Origin: Hyphomicrobiaceae bacterium
GTDB lineage: Bacteria; Pseudomonadota; Alphaproteobacteria; Rhizobiales; Devosiaceae
Direction: 5' to 3'
Length of the DNA: 64,000 nt
Assembly (NCBI GenBank): GCA_020638095.1
Contig: JACKJF010000003.1
Span: forward strand, 310,001-374,000
Of this stretch, positions 36,620 to 46,231 are shown piece by piece (within the stretch, counting starts at the first letter, position 1; each line of letters starts with the position of its first letter). Position numbers and translations under genes: made by a program. Under the pieces are notes generated by a model that was not told the DNA's origin, made no database searches, and saw nothing but the letters and a program-made list of their open reading frames with translations.

Positions 36620-37380
36620 CATGCGCCTCCAAGACTGCGACGGGGATCGGCCCTGAGACGCGCGACCAGTTCGTCGACGCTGCCGAGCAACTCTCCCGCG
36701 GCGCGTTTCGGCGGCGCCGTGACTTCAAGCACGTCAAGGCGCGGTGCGAGATCGACGCCGAAACTTGCGGCCTCGACCTCTTCAAGCGGCTTGGACCGCG
36801 CCTTCATGATCGCCGGCAGAGAAGCATAGCGCGGCTGGTTGAGGCCAAGCTCGACCGTCACCACCGCTGGCAGGGCCACTCTTAATGTTTCGAGCCCATG
36901 GTCGACTTCCCGCGTGACCAGCGCGGACCCCTCTTCAATCGACATGGTCGCGGCGAAGGTCGCCTGCGGCCGGTCCATCAGCGCCGCAAGCATCTGTCCC
37001 GTCTGGTTGCAGTCATCGTCGATCGCCTGCTTTCCGAGGAGCACCAGATCGAACCCTTCCTTTTCAGCGATTGCCTTGAGCACCTTGGCAACCCCGAGCG
37101 GTTCGACCGGCTTGTCGGACTTGACCAGAATGGCGCGGTCCGCGCCCATCGCCAGCGCAGCCCTCAGCACGTCCTGCGCCTGGGCCGGGCCAACCGAAAC
37201 CGCGACCACCTCGGTCGCAACACCTGCTTCCTTGAGCCGAACCGCCTCTTCAACGGCGATTTCGTCGAACGGGTTCATGCTCATCTTGACGTTCTGCAGG
37301 TCGACGCCCGACCCGTCCGGTTTGACCCGCACGCGAACGTTGAGATCGACCGCACGTTTGACCGCTACCAGAATCTTCAT
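36619..37380 (-). CDS. etfB: Electron transfer flavoprotein subunit beta
   Basis: A 253-aa partner of EtfA, with AMP bound structurally. Signatures are [42 protein letters not shown] and [19 protein letters not shown]. The GGGAG before the ATG is well spaced. It is the first gene of the etfBA pair and its end overlaps the start of etfA. The 270-bp gap upstream to the aldo/keto reductase gene has no further gene I can see. Confidence 0.96.
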   Translation of the reverse strand: MKILVAVKRAVDLNVRVRVKPDGSGVDLQNVKMSMNPFDEIAVEEAVRLKEAGVATEVVAVSVGPAQAQDVLRAALAMGADRAILVKSDKPVEPLGVAKVLKAIAEKEGFDLVLLGKQAIDDDCNQTGQMLAALMDRPQATFAATMSIEEGSALVTREVDHGLETLRVALPAVVTVELGLNQPRYASLPAIMKARSKPLEEVEAASFGVDLAPRLDVLEVTAPPKRAAGELLGSVDELVARLRADPRRSLGGA

Positions 37381-37649
37381 ATTCGCTCCCGTCGTCCGAT
37401 CCCGTCCCGACTTCTTTCAACGTCCCGCCGCCAATTGCAACCGCCTGAGACGGGGTCCGGGCCGCGCGGTTCGCCGCACCTTCAGTGCATGTGCCTCCCG
37501 AGCACAACCGGGCGCAGCCGCATTGGCCGCCGCCCCCATCAATCCCGCGCGGTTTGCATCCGCCCTCCCGGTCTGCTAGGACGGCACAATATTAACGTTC
37601 ATACGGTCGCCGGCTTCTCTTTCGGCGGGTCCGGTGGGAGTGAGGGATC

Positions 37650-38471
37650 ATGGCTGAAAAAACGATCAATGGCATACCGCAAATGGGCTACGGCACCTGG
37701 AACCGCAGTCCTGACGAAGCCTATCAGGGCGTCCTCTGGGCGCTTGAGGCTGGGTGCCGCCACATCGACACGGCCCAGGGCTATCGCAATGAAGAGGCGG
37801 TGGGCCGGGCCATCCGCGACAGCGGCATTGCGCGCGCCGACATCTACATCACCACCAAGATCGCCCCCGAGAATTTCGCGGCCGGCGAGCCGACCCGCAC
37901 CGCCCTCGAAAGCCTCGACAAGCTCGGCATCGATCAGGTCGACCTGTTGCTTCTTCACTGGCCCTCGATCAAGAACGAATATCCGATGCCCTCCTATGTC
38001 GGGGAGCTGACTGCCCTCCATGACAACGGCAGGGCGCGCATGATCGGCGTGTCCAATTTCACCATTCCGCTGATCGACGAGGCTATCCCGCTCTTTGGCG
38101 GCCGTCCCATCGCCACCAACCAGTGCGAAATCCACGTCTTCTTCCAGAACCGCAAGGTCGCGGCCCATTGCGCCGCCAAGGGCATCCCGATGACCGCCTA
38201 CTCGCCGCTCGCCCGCGGCGCGGTCAAGAATGATCCTGTCCTCACCGAAATCGGCAATAAACACGGCGCGACCGACGCCCAGGTCGCTCTCGCCTTCCTC
38301 ATGCACGAGGGTCGTATCACCATCCCCTCGTCGGGTAAAAAGGAGCGCATTGCCGCCAATTTCGCCGCCCGCAACATCAGCCTCGATGATCAGGACGTCA
38401 CCCGCATCCGCGCGCTCGACAAGCACATGCGCCTGGTCAACGGCCCATGGTGCCCGGTCTGGGACGATTGA
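37650..38471 (+). CDS. Aldo/keto reductase
   Basis: A 273-aa NADPH-dependent oxidoreductase of the AKR family. The catalytic tetrad is visible: Asp and Tyr in HIDTAQGYRNEEAVG, Lys in YITTKIAP and His in LLLLHWPS. The signatures GVSNFTIPLI and SSGKKERIAAN (cofactor-binding) are also present. It resembles 2,5-diketo-D-gluconate reductase-type enzymes. The substrate cannot be specified. GGGAG lies upstream of the ATG. Confidence 0.92.
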   Translation: MAEKTINGIPQMGYGTWNRSPDEAYQGVLWALEAGCRHIDTAQGYRNEEAVGRAIRDSGIARADIYITTKIAPENFAAGEPTRTALESLDKLGIDQVDLLLLHWPSIKNEYPMPSYVGELTALHDNGRARMIGVSNFTIPLIDEAIPLFGGRPIATNQCEIHVFFQNRKVAAHCAAKGIPMTAYSPLARGAVKNDPVLTEIGNKHGATDAQVALAFLMHEGRITIPSSGKKERIAANFAARNISLDDQDVTRIRALDKHMRLVNGPWCPVWDD

Positions 38472-38486
38472 GGCCTCAGGCGGGGT

Positions 38487-39269
38487 TCAGAACGCTTCAT
38501 CGTCGCCGAGGTCTTCCGGGCTGATCCCGGCGATCGGGTCCGGCCGTTCGTTCTCATCCGACTGGGCCGCAAGTGCCGTCGGTCTGACCAGATGCCCGAT
38601 ACCGGTTTGGCCGCCACGGTCGAAAAGCTCGGCGCGTTCCTCGTGCGTCGACATGAAGAACGGAAAGCGGATTGCCACCCGGTCGCGGATGCGGGCGACC
38701 CTGGCCATGTAAAGATGCATCGCGAAATGGATACCGGGATAATAGCCCACCGCCCCCTCGATCCGGCGCGAATCGAAGACGCGCCGGTAGAACGCGGCGT
38801 GTTCCGGCCTGACCGAGGAGACACAGTAGTCGACGTCGAAATGTTCGCAGGCCATCGCCACGACCCTCAGCGTGATGAATGGCAGCGCCGGCAGGCTGAG
38901 CCGGAGTTCGGGGTCGGTGACGAACCGGCTCGGATCGATATAGCGCCCGCCTTCGCGCAAGAGCGCCCCGAGTTCCTTGGGAAAGATCGTGCGGCTGACC
39001 GAGGACGGCTGGTCCGGCGTCACCACTTGGAAGCGCACCGCGCTCACCAGGTCCTCTTTCAGGTAGACCCCGAAGCAATAGACATTCGGCGCCAGATCAT
39101 GCTGATCGAACACGCGCTGTTCCGGATTTTCGAGCACGAAATCCTCGGCCCGGTAGGACTTGTAGCGAAGTTTGTAGACCGGATCGTCGGGCGCGTTAAA
39201 AGGAACCCTTCGGACGGAGACGTCGTCCAGAAGGTCCATCAGGTTGGCCGCGAAATCAGAGCGCGCCAA
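38487..39269 (-). CDS. FeeM/LuxI-like acyltransferase (N-acyl amino acid synthase domain)
   Basis: A 260-aa GNAT-related protein. LRYKSYRAEDFVLENPE, DQHDLAPNVYCFGVYL, LVSAVRFQVVT and SRFVTDPELRLSLPALPFITLRVVAMACEHFD resemble the N-acyl amino acid synthase FeeM and acyl-homoserine lactone synthase fold, which use acyl-ACP as donor. It may make a lipid-like signal or membrane lipid (inference); no LuxR-type partner is nearby. The first codon is a TTG at 39269 and an ATG at 39239 is an alternative. It is divergent from the RIME/GGDEF-EAL gene region. Confidence 0.65.
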   Translation of the reverse strand: MARSDFAANLMDLLDDVSVRRVPFNAPDDPVYKLRYKSYRAEDFVLENPEQRVFDQHDLAPNVYCFGVYLKEDLVSAVRFQVVTPDQPSSVSRTIFPKELGALLREGGRYIDPSRFVTDPELRLSLPALPFITLRVVAMACEHFDVDYCVSSVRPEHAAFYRRVFDSRRIEGAVGYYPGIHFAMHLYMARVARIRDRVAIRFPFFMSTHEERAELFDRGGQTGIGHLVRPTALAAQSDENERPDPIAGISPEDLGDDEAF

Positions 39270-39480
39270 GGTGTGGATACCCCAGTCTTGTCAACGCCGT
39301 CCCTTATTGCAGCCTAAGGTGATTTGCCGTTTCGGGCTACGCCCTGCCGCACAGACTTTGCCCGCGATCCGGGAAAGTCACAGAAAATGTATACCTTTGC
39401 CCGCCCCAGTCAATTCGGGAGGCTCTTCAGCAATCGTCCGGTGCATTGTTCCGGCGGGATCAGGCCGGATGGTGCCTGGG

Positions 39481-39625
39481 GCATGTTCAGGAGTTGAGCG
39501 GCATCGGCATCGATCCGGCGGGTCGATGCGCCGCGAGACGCGCAGCGGTTTTCCGGTTCGAACATGCGACAATACAAAGACTTAGACCATGCGTTTTGAT
39601 TCCATCAAAACGTGACATGGTCTAG
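39481..39625. repeat. RIME-like intergenic repeat, copy 2
   Basis: It shares the blocks GCATGTTCAGGA and GCGCAGCGGTTTTCCGGTTC with the copy at 18065, but about 40-50 extra bases separate these blocks; they include a GCATCGA...TCGATGC palindrome. The right end has nested palindromes, CGTTTTGAT/ATCAAAACG inside TAGACCATG/CATGGTCTA. That outer arm supplies the TAG stop codon of the GGDEF-EAL gene. The rest of the gap (39270-39480) shows no gene. Confidence 0.72.
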
Positions 39626-41943
39626 CGGCTGTGGCTTGCAGGCAACAGCTCGGCAGAGGATTCCACAGGCAGGTGTTCGCCCCTCAGTCGTGCGATCATT
39701 TCAAGAATCTCACGCGCCGGCACGGGCGCTCCGAAGAGATAGCCCTGGATCTGGTCGACCAGACCGAGCCCCGCAATGATGTCGAGTTGTTCCTGGGTTT
39801 CCACGCCCTCGACCGTGACCACCAGGTCGAGATCCTTGCTCATCTGCGCGATCGACCGCATCAGTTTGAGCGAGCGCCTGTCCTCGGTCACGTTCTGGGT
39901 AAAAGCCCGATCGATCTTGAGTTTGTTGAACGGCAGTTCGTGCAGATAGGAGAGCGAGCTGTAGCCCGTTCCGAAATCGTCAAGCGCGATGCGCACGCCA
40001 AGGCCCGACAGCGTCGAAAGCAGATCCGAGGCCGCCTGCCGCTCTTCGAGAAGCGCCGACTCGGTAACCTCCACTTCGAGCCGCGCAGGTGCAAGGCCCG
40101 ATTCGTCGAGGGCGCGCCGCACCATGCCAATGACCCGGGCGTCCTTGAAGTCGTGCGCCGAAATGTTCACGGAAACGGAAACGTCACCCGGCCAGGTGAC
40201 GCAGGTCTTCGCGGCGGTCTTCATGACCCAGGCGGTCACATCGGAAATGGCCCCCATTTCCTCCGCGATCGGAATGAAGACCGAGGGCGGTATCGACCCG
40301 TATTCGGGATGATGCCACCGCGCCAGCGCTTCGCAGGCAACGATCCGTCCCGTATGTACGTCGACAATGGGCTGGAACATCAGGCTGAGTTCGGACCGGT
40401 CGATCGAGTCGCGCAGCGCTTTCTTCAGCGCCTGCCGGTACTTGTAGGACTTGTCGAGGTCGGCATGATAGGCTGAGACCCGGCCCTTGCCATCGGCCTT
40501 GGAGGCATAGAGGGCGAGATCCGCGCGCTTGAGCATTTCGTCGAGGCGCCGCTCCTGCCGGTTGCACAGGACAAAGCCCATCGAGAAGCGCATCGTGATG
40601 CGTTCGTCGCCGAATTCATAGGGCTCGTTGAGCACGCCCATCAGCCGGTCCGCGAGGTGCTGGGCATCGCTGCTCGTCAGGTCCCGGTCGTCGAAAATGG
40701 TGAATTCGTCGCCGCCGAACCGCCCGACCAGAACGGATGAGTCGAGTTGCTGGCGGATGCGGTGCGCCACATGTTCCAGCAGCTTGTCGCCCATCGGATG
40801 GCCGAGCGTGTCGTTGACATGCTTGAAATCGTCGAGATCGACGATCATCAGCATGGTCTGGGGGGCCGACGACAGAAGCGCCGCGCGCGATAGCCTGAGA
40901 TTGACCTGCTCGGTGAAATAGGCGCGGTTCGGCAGGCCGGTCAGCGCATCGTAGCGCGCCATGTAGCGGATGCGGTTTTCCGCCTCGACGCGCTCGCTGA
41001 TATCCTCGACCACGAGCGCGATCTGGTCGTTTTTGGTGGTGATGAAGAATTCGCACTGCGCGCCATGCGCCATCGGCACGACGATGCGGGTCGAATGACC
41101 GGCCGCGATCGCCGTCATCAGCCGCTCCGAGGACAGGCGCGACATAGTTCCCATCGATTCGGCCCGGACCAGCACATCCTTGAAATTGAGGCCGAGCACG
41201 TTGTTGACCGGCTCGCCGAACAAAAGATCGGCCAGCCGCCGGTTGGCGACCGCGACCCTCAGGTCCCGGTCGAGCATGCAGATGCCGTGCGACACGGTTG
41301 CCAGTGCGGTGTCCAGTTCGCGCGCCAGCTTGGACACTGCAACCCGGTCGTGCACCGCTGCCAGCAGCACGTTGCGTACATCGCGCGCCACCGCCCGGAA
41401 GCTGAGGATCATCGGCGCGACAAGGGTCGCGAGAAGAATGTGATAGGGATCGCCGGTCATCACCAGCGCCACGCAGAGCGGGCCGCCCATCAGGATCGAC
41501 TGCGTCACCAGAAGCTTGTCGAGCCCGAAATTGCGCGCAACGAGGCCGACCATCGCGGCAATCGTCACGCTGACCGCGACGAGTTCGGCGTAAGGGGAAT
41601 GAACGAAAACCAGCGAGGTGAAGCACCACATGCCATAGTTGATGCCGGTGAACGTGCCCGCCACGAATGCCCGCCTCTCCCAGCGCATGGCCTTGGCGAC
41701 CTCGGTCTCCTTGGGCGGGTTCTTGGAAAACCGTACCGCCTCGGCATAGCGAACGAAGGCCGTAATCACGAAGAGGATCGCGTGAACGTAAAGTATTGGC
41801 GCGTCGGCAGCATGTCCGGCGGCAAAAGCACCGATCGCAGACGCAAGCGTGCCAAGAATCACCGCCCGCTTGTCCTTGTAAAGCGAGGCGATGATCGACA
41901 CGTAGTCGATTGCAGGCATGCGTGCGTTGGCCGGTTGAAGCAT
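39622..41943 (-). CDS. Membrane GGDEF-EAL protein (c-di-GMP synthesis/hydrolysis)
   Basis: A 773-aa protein. The N terminus has several membrane helices (about 25-190), then a PAS-like segment (about 210-330). The GGDEF domain has the intact active motif FGGDEF near residue 408, and the EAL domain has CEALARWHHPEYG near residue 536 and LDDFGTGYSSLSYL. Both domains keep their catalytic cores, so it could make or break c-di-GMP. GGAGC precedes the ATG at 41943; longer starts are less likely. Its stop codon lies inside the RIME. Confidence 0.9.
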   Translation of the reverse strand: MLQPANARMPAIDYVSIIASLYKDKRAVILGTLASAIGAFAAGHAADAPILYVHAILFVITAFVRYAEAVRFSKNPPKETEVAKAMRWERRAFVAGTFTGINYGMWCFTSLVFVHSPYAELVAVSVTIAAMVGLVARNFGLDKLLVTQSILMGGPLCVALVMTGDPYHILLATLVAPMILSFRAVARDVRNVLLAAVHDRVAVSKLARELDTALATVSHGICMLDRDLRVAVANRRLADLLFGEPVNNVLGLNFKDVLVRAESMGTMSRLSSERLMTAIAAGHSTRIVVPMAHGAQCEFFITTKNDQIALVVEDISERVEAENRIRYMARYDALTGLPNRAYFTEQVNLRLSRAALLSSAPQTMLMIVDLDDFKHVNDTLGHPMGDKLLEHVAHRIRQQLDSSVLVGRFGGDEFTIFDDRDLTSSDAQHLADRLMGVLNEPYEFGDERITMRFSMGFVLCNRQERRLDEMLKRADLALYASKADGKGRVSAYHADLDKSYKYRQALKKALRDSIDRSELSLMFQPIVDVHTGRIVACEALARWHHPEYGSIPPSVFIPIAEEMGAISDVTAWVMKTAAKTCVTWPGDVSVSVNISAHDFKDARVIGMVRRALDESGLAPARLEVEVTESALLEERQAASDLLSTLSGLGVRIALDDFGTGYSSLSYLHELPFNKLKIDRAFTQNVTEDRRSLKLMRSIAQMSKDLDLVVTVEGVETQEQLDIIAGLGLVDQIQGYLFGAPVPAREILEMIARLRGEHLPVESSAELLPASHSR

Positions 41944-42106
41944 TTTTGCTCCGTGTTTTGCCATCAGCTTGCCATGCTTGTGTTAAAGCCCCTTATAGAG
42001 CGGGCCGTCATGTCGCTTATGGTTAACGGGCGCTGAACGGACTTCCGTGCCGTTTCGTCGCGCCGTCGCGCCAAGGCGTCCCGCCACCGGAAAGGAGACT
42101 GGTTGA

Positions 42107-42556
42107 ATGTTCAGGAACCTGATGGAGCTTTTTGCCCCGCCCACGCCCGAACGCCGCCTGCCGGTAACCACTGAACTCGCGGTCGCCGCGCTGCTGGTGC
42201 ATCTTGCCGGCATCGACGGGGAATTCGCCGACGTCGAACTCGACCGTATCCGCAACATCCTGCGCGAGCACTTCCATCTCGATGACGACGCGGTCAACGA
42301 ACTCATCGTCCATGCCCGCAAAAAGGACCAGGAAGCCGTCGACTTCTACCAGTTCACTTCGCTTCTGACCCAGCTCGACATGGATCAGCGCGTCGGCATC
42401 ATCCGCATGATGTGGAACGTCGTCTTCGCCGACCATGTCCAGAACGAGATGGAGGACAACATGGTCTGGCGGGTCGCCGAGCTGATTGGCGTGCCCGCCC
42501 GCGAACGCACGATGCTGCGTGCCGAGGTGCGCAAGGAGCAATCCGACCCGGAATGA
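42107..42556 (+). CDS. TerB-like protein
   Basis: A 149-aa, all-helical protein with the TerB pattern: AVAALLVHLAGIDGEFADVELDRIRNILREHF and MMWNVVFADHVQNEMEDNMVWRVAELI. Acidic residues (DGEF...D) could bind metal. TerB-family domains occur in tellurite-resistance and phage-defence contexts and also alone, so this solitary copy need not confer tellurite resistance. AAGGAGA lies ahead of the ATG. It is followed by a YggT gene. Confidence 0.78.
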   Translation: MFRNLMELFAPPTPERRLPVTTELAVAALLVHLAGIDGEFADVELDRIRNILREHFHLDDDAVNELIVHARKKDQEAVDFYQFTSLLTQLDMDQRVGIIRMMWNVVFADHVQNEMEDNMVWRVAELIGVPARERTMLRAEVRKEQSDPE

Positions 42557-42633
42557 GCGGCCCGGACCTCCCTTGTTCTTGATCCCCGAAGCAACTAGAT
42601 AGAGGCGACGCCAAATCGCTTCGAGGATTCAAC

Positions 42634-42927
42634 ATGCTGTTCGGGCTTCTGCAATTCATCGACCTTGTGCTGCAGCTCGCCATCTACATCATCATCGCCC
42701 AGGTGATCATGTCTTGGCTTCTGGCGTTCAACATCCTCAACATGTCGAACCGGCTGGTGGCGACCATCGCCAATGCGCTCTATCAGATCACCGAGCCGGT
42801 CCTGCGACCGATCCGCCGCTTTGTGCCGAACTTCGGCGGGCTCGATCTCTCGCCGATCATCCTCTTTCTCGCCATCTATTTCATCCGCCTCGTCATCCTT
42901 TATCCGCTGATGCGCATGGCGGTGTGA
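42634..42927 (+). CDS. YggT family membrane protein
   Basis: A 97-aa protein with two membrane helices (LFGLLQFIDLVLQLAIYIIIAQ and LSPIILFLAIYFIRLVILYPLM) and the central ITEPVLRPIRRFVPNFGGLDLSPI motif of YggT proteins. The family is linked to cell division, osmotic stress or envelope functions depending on the species, and no function is proven here. A GAGG lies before the ATG. The DUF167 gene follows 10 bp later, a common pairing (yggT-yggU). Confidence 0.92.
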   Translation: MLFGLLQFIDLVLQLAIYIIIAQVIMSWLLAFNILNMSNRLVATIANALYQITEPVLRPIRRFVPNFGGLDLSPIILFLAIYFIRLVILYPLMRMAV

Positions 42928-42937
42928 TCCTCTCTGG

Positions 42938-43264
42938 ATGACGCCCTGGTTCCGCCGCGAGAGTGAGGCCCTGCTCCTCTTCGTGCGCGTGACCCCCAAC
43001 GCGAAAAAGGACGCAATCGAAGCGCCCGCCGAGCGCGACGACGGCTCCTGGCGCCTGCCGGTCCGCGTCCGGGCCGTGCCTGAAGAAGGTGCCGCCAACC
43101 GGGCCGTGATCGCGCTCCTCTCGAAAGCCGCTGGCGTGCCGAAATCGGACATCGCGGTCGATAGCGGCACCACCGCGCGGCTCAAGACGATCCGCATCGC
43201 CGTTTCCGGCGGTGATCAGGACACGATCATCGAAAGGCTGGAAAAGCCGTCCGGCAAAACCTGA
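42938..43264 (+). CDS. DUF167 (YggU-like) protein
   Basis: A 108-aa protein of the DUF167 family: LLFVRVTPNAKKDAIEAP, RAVPEEGAANRAVIALLSKAAGVPKSDI and KTIRIAV. It has no signal or membrane segment. The molecular function is unknown. Together with yggT it is a conserved two-gene set. It ends 12 bp before the convergent typA stop. Confidence 0.9.
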   Translation: MTPWFRRESEALLLFVRVTPNAKKDAIEAPAERDDGSWRLPVRVRAVPEEGAANRAVIALLSKAAGVPKSDIAVDSGTTARLKTIRIAVSGGDQDTIIERLEKPSGKT

Positions 43265-43276
43265 ACCGGGCCCGGC

Positions 43277-45091
43277 TCAGCCTGCCGCAGCGGCCCGAAG
43301 CGCCCGTTTGCGGTCGTTCGGGTCGAGATGGATCTTTCTCAGGCGGATATTCTTCGGCGTCACCTCGACAAATTCGTCGTCGGCAATATAACCGAGTGCC
43401 TGCTCGAGCGAGAGCTTCTTGGGCGGCGTCAGCCGCACCGCTTCGTCCTTGCCGGCCGCGCGGATATTGGTCAACTGCTTGCCCTTGAGCACGTTGACCT
43501 CGAGATCGTTTTCGCGGCTGTGCTCACCAACAATCATGCCCTCATAGACGTCCACACCCGGATCGATAAGCATCGGTCCGCGCTCTTCGAGGTTCCACAG
43601 GGCATAGGGCACTGCCTGCCCGGTGCCGTTCGAAATCAGGACCCCGGTGCGCCGGCCCGGCAGCGGTCCGCGATAGGGCGCAAACTCATGGAAAAGCCGG
43701 TTGAAGATCGCCGTGCCGCGCGTATCCGACAGCAGTTCGGGCTGATAGCCGATCAGGCTCCGGGTCGGCACGTAAAGGCGCAACCGCGTGCGGCCGGTCC
43801 CAGATGGACGCATTTCGACGAGATCGCCTTTGCGCTCGCTCAGTTTCTGCACCACCGCGCCGGAAAACTCGTCATCGACATCGATGATGACTTCCTCGAT
43901 CGGCTCGAGCTTCTTGCCACCCTCGTCGCGCATCAGGACACGCGGCCGCCCGACCGTCAGTTCGAACCCTTCGCGCCGCATGGTCTCGATGAGGACGGCG
44001 AGCTGCAACTCGCCGCGCCCCGCCACTTCGAAACTGTCGCCATCGCGGTTCGGCGTGATCTTGATCGCGACATTGCCTTCCGCCTCGCGGTCGAGCCGGT
44101 CGCGAATGACGCGCGACTGCACCTTGTCGCCCTCGCGCCCGGCAAAGGGGCCGTCATTGATCCGGAACGTCATCGAAAGGGTCGGTGGATCGATCGGCTG
44201 GGCTGCAATCGGCTCATTGACCTCCGGAACGCAGATCGTGTCGGCAACCGTTGCGGTTTCAAGCCCGGCAATCGCGACGATGTCGCCCGCCTCGCCCATC
44301 TCGATCGGCTGCCGTTCGAGCCCGCGAAACGCCAGAAGCTTGCTCACCCGGCCACGCTCGACCAGGTCGCCCTTGCGGCTGAGCGCCTTGACCGGCTCGG
44401 TCGCACGGATGCTGCCCGAAAGAATGCGCCCGGTCAGGATGCGTCCGAGGAAGGGATTGCGCTCGATGGTCGTGACCAGCATGCGGAACGGTCCCTCTTC
44501 GACATGCGGCGGCGCCACATGCGCGACCACGAGGTCGAGAAGCGGCGCAACGCCCTCTTTCGGACCCTTGGGGGCTTTCGCCATCCAGCCCTGTTTGGCC
44601 GATCCGTAGAGAACCGGAAAATCGAGCTGGTCCTCGTGCGCATCGAGCGCGACGAACAGATCGAAAATCTCGTTGAGCACCTCGTCGTGCCGCTCGTCGG
44701 GCCGGTCGATCTTGTTGATCACCACGATCGGCCTCAGACCCAAAGCCAGCGCTTTTGACAGCACGAACTTGGTCTGCGGCATTGGCCCTTCGGCCGCGTC
44801 GACCAGCACGACGACCCCGTCGACCATGGAGAGGATGCGCTCCACCTCGCCGCCGAAATCCGCGTGGCCCGGCGTGTCGACGATGTTGATGCGCGTGTTC
44901 TTCCAGAGGAGCGAGGTGACCTTGGCGAGAATCGTGATGCCGCGCTCACGCTCGAGATCGTTCGAATCCATCATCCGCTCTTCCGTGCGCTGATTGTCGC
45001 GGAAGGCGCCCGATTGTTTCAGAAGGACGTCGATAAGCGTGGTCTTGCCATGGTCGACATGGGCAATGATGGCGATGTTACGCAGGTTCAT
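43277..45091 (-). CDS. typA: Ribosome-associated GTPase TypA/BipA
   Basis: A 604-aa EF-Tu/EF-G-related translational GTPase that helps 50S assembly and stress growth. G1 is [11 protein letters not shown]3 [15 protein letters not shown] and G4 [10 protein letters not shown]. The later domains are present, including [14 protein letters not shown] and the characteristic C-terminal region with [22 protein letters not shown]. The ATG at 45091 begins [16 protein letters not shown], the standard N terminus. A palindrome AGGAGG...CCTCCT lies in its leader (45120-45138). Confidence 0.97.
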   Translation of the reverse strand: MNLRNIAIIAHVDHGKTTLIDVLLKQSGAFRDNQRTEERMMDSNDLERERGITILAKVTSLLWKNTRINIVDTPGHADFGGEVERILSMVDGVVVLVDAAEGPMPQTKFVLSKALALGLRPIVVINKIDRPDERHDEVLNEIFDLFVALDAHEDQLDFPVLYGSAKQGWMAKAPKGPKEGVAPLLDLVVAHVAPPHVEEGPFRMLVTTIERNPFLGRILTGRILSGSIRATEPVKALSRKGDLVERGRVSKLLAFRGLERQPIEMGEAGDIVAIAGLETATVADTICVPEVNEPIAAQPIDPPTLSMTFRINDGPFAGREGDKVQSRVIRDRLDREAEGNVAIKITPNRDGDSFEVAGRGELQLAVLIETMRREGFELTVGRPRVLMRDEGGKKLEPIEEVIIDVDDEFSGAVVQKLSERKGDLVEMRPSGTGRTRLRLYVPTRSLIGYQPELLSDTRGTAIFNRLFHEFAPYRGPLPGRRTGVLISNGTGQAVPYALWNLEERGPMLIDPGVDVYEGMIVGEHSRENDLEVNVLKGKQLTNIRAAGKDEAVRLTPPKKLSLEQALGYIADDEFVEVTPKNIRLRKIHLDPNDRKRALRAAAAG

Positions 45092-45195
45092 GTTGCGGCC
45101 CGCATGAAGGAAAGCTGTCAGGAGGTGGTGCGCCTCCTATCCCGTTCGCCTTGCGGAAACAAGCAGATTCAGATGCCACTTTGGTGACAGAGGGT

Positions 45196-46137
45196 TCAGT
45201 TCTGCGGCAGCGAGACCTTGCGCATCTTGCTCCGGTCGATGCCCCTGAGGTGCTCGCGCCAGATCACCGCGAGGCCCGCCGCGATGACGATCAGCGCCCC
45301 GACCATCATGGTCACCGTCGGCAGATCGCCGAAAAGCGCGTAGCCGACCGCAAGCGTGTAAAGAAGGCTCGTATAGTCGAACGGCGCGATCATCGAGAGT
45401 TCGGCGTGGCGATAGCTTTCGGTGAGAAGAATCTGCCCGAACCCGCCGGCGATCCCCGCCGTCACCAGCAGCACCGCCTCGCGCGGATCCGGCCAGACCC
45501 ATCCGAAGGGAATGGTCACGAGTGAGAAGAGCGAGGTCAGGAGCGCGAAATAGATGACGATCGTTGCCGACCTTTCGGTCCTTGTCAGCGCCCTGACGGT
45601 AATGCCCGCGAACGCCCCGACAAATGCCGAGGCAAGCCCAGCGAGTGCGCCGATCAGTTCGCCATCGCCAAGCCCTTCGGGATTGCTGAGAACCGTCAGC
45701 CGCGGCCAGAGCATGACGATGACCCCGACGAACCCGACAAGTACAGCCGACCAGCGGAAAATGCGGACATCCTCGCCAAGGATCAGAGCGCTTAGGACGA
45801 CGACAAAGAGCGGCCCGGCAAATCCGATGGCCGTCGCCTCGGGCAGCGGCAACAGCGTCAGCGCCGTGAACCCGAACGCCATGCCGGTCGCACCAAGCAC
45901 CGACCGGCCGAAATGGGCCGGAAACCGCTCGGTTTTGAGCCCGGTCCAGAGATTGCCGCGAATGGCGAGGATCGCAAACAGCGGGATCAGCGAGAAGAAC
46001 GACCGTCCGAAAACCAGTTGCCCGACCGGCAGCGTGCCCGCAAGTTTCAGGCTTGCCGACATGATCGTGAAGGATGTGATCGAGGCAAGTTTCAGAACAA
46101 TCCCCTGAATGGGATTGCCCTGGATGTGACCAGTCAT
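45196..46137 (-). CDS. EamA/DMT-family transporter (second copy)
   Basis: A 313-aa inner-membrane transporter with ten hydrophobic segments in two EamA repeats. Signatures include LGATGMAFGFTALTLLPLPEATAIGF and SYRHAELSMIAPFDYTSLLYTLAVGYALFGDLP, typical of this family. The substrate is unknown. The ATG at 46137 gives the first helix directly; a longer frame to 46470 would run antisense into the nucleosidase gene and is rejected. It is unrelated in context to the other EamA gene at 6.7 kb. Confidence 0.88.
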   Translation of the reverse strand: MTGHIQGNPIQGIVLKLASITSFTIMSASLKLAGTLPVGQLVFGRSFFSLIPLFAILAIRGNLWTGLKTERFPAHFGRSVLGATGMAFGFTALTLLPLPEATAIGFAGPLFVVVLSALILGEDVRIFRWSAVLVGFVGVIVMLWPRLTVLSNPEGLGDGELIGALAGLASAFVGAFAGITVRALTRTERSATIVIYFALLTSLFSLVTIPFGWVWPDPREAVLLVTAGIAGGFGQILLTESYRHAELSMIAPFDYTSLLYTLAVGYALFGDLPTVTMMVGALIVIAAGLAVIWREHLRGIDRSKMRKVSLPQN

Positions 46138-46231
46138 GCTCCAGCTCGTGCTGCGGAATATGGGCCCGTGCGGGCGGATCGAAGCGAATGCTCGCGCCAA
46201 ATCAATCACGAGTCTGCAAAAAACCAAAGCG

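Noticed and set aside
42107..42556. Tellurite-resistance or phage-defence locus around TerB
   Set aside because: No TerC/TerD/TerE or other defence genes nearby; the neighbours are yggT and DUF167.
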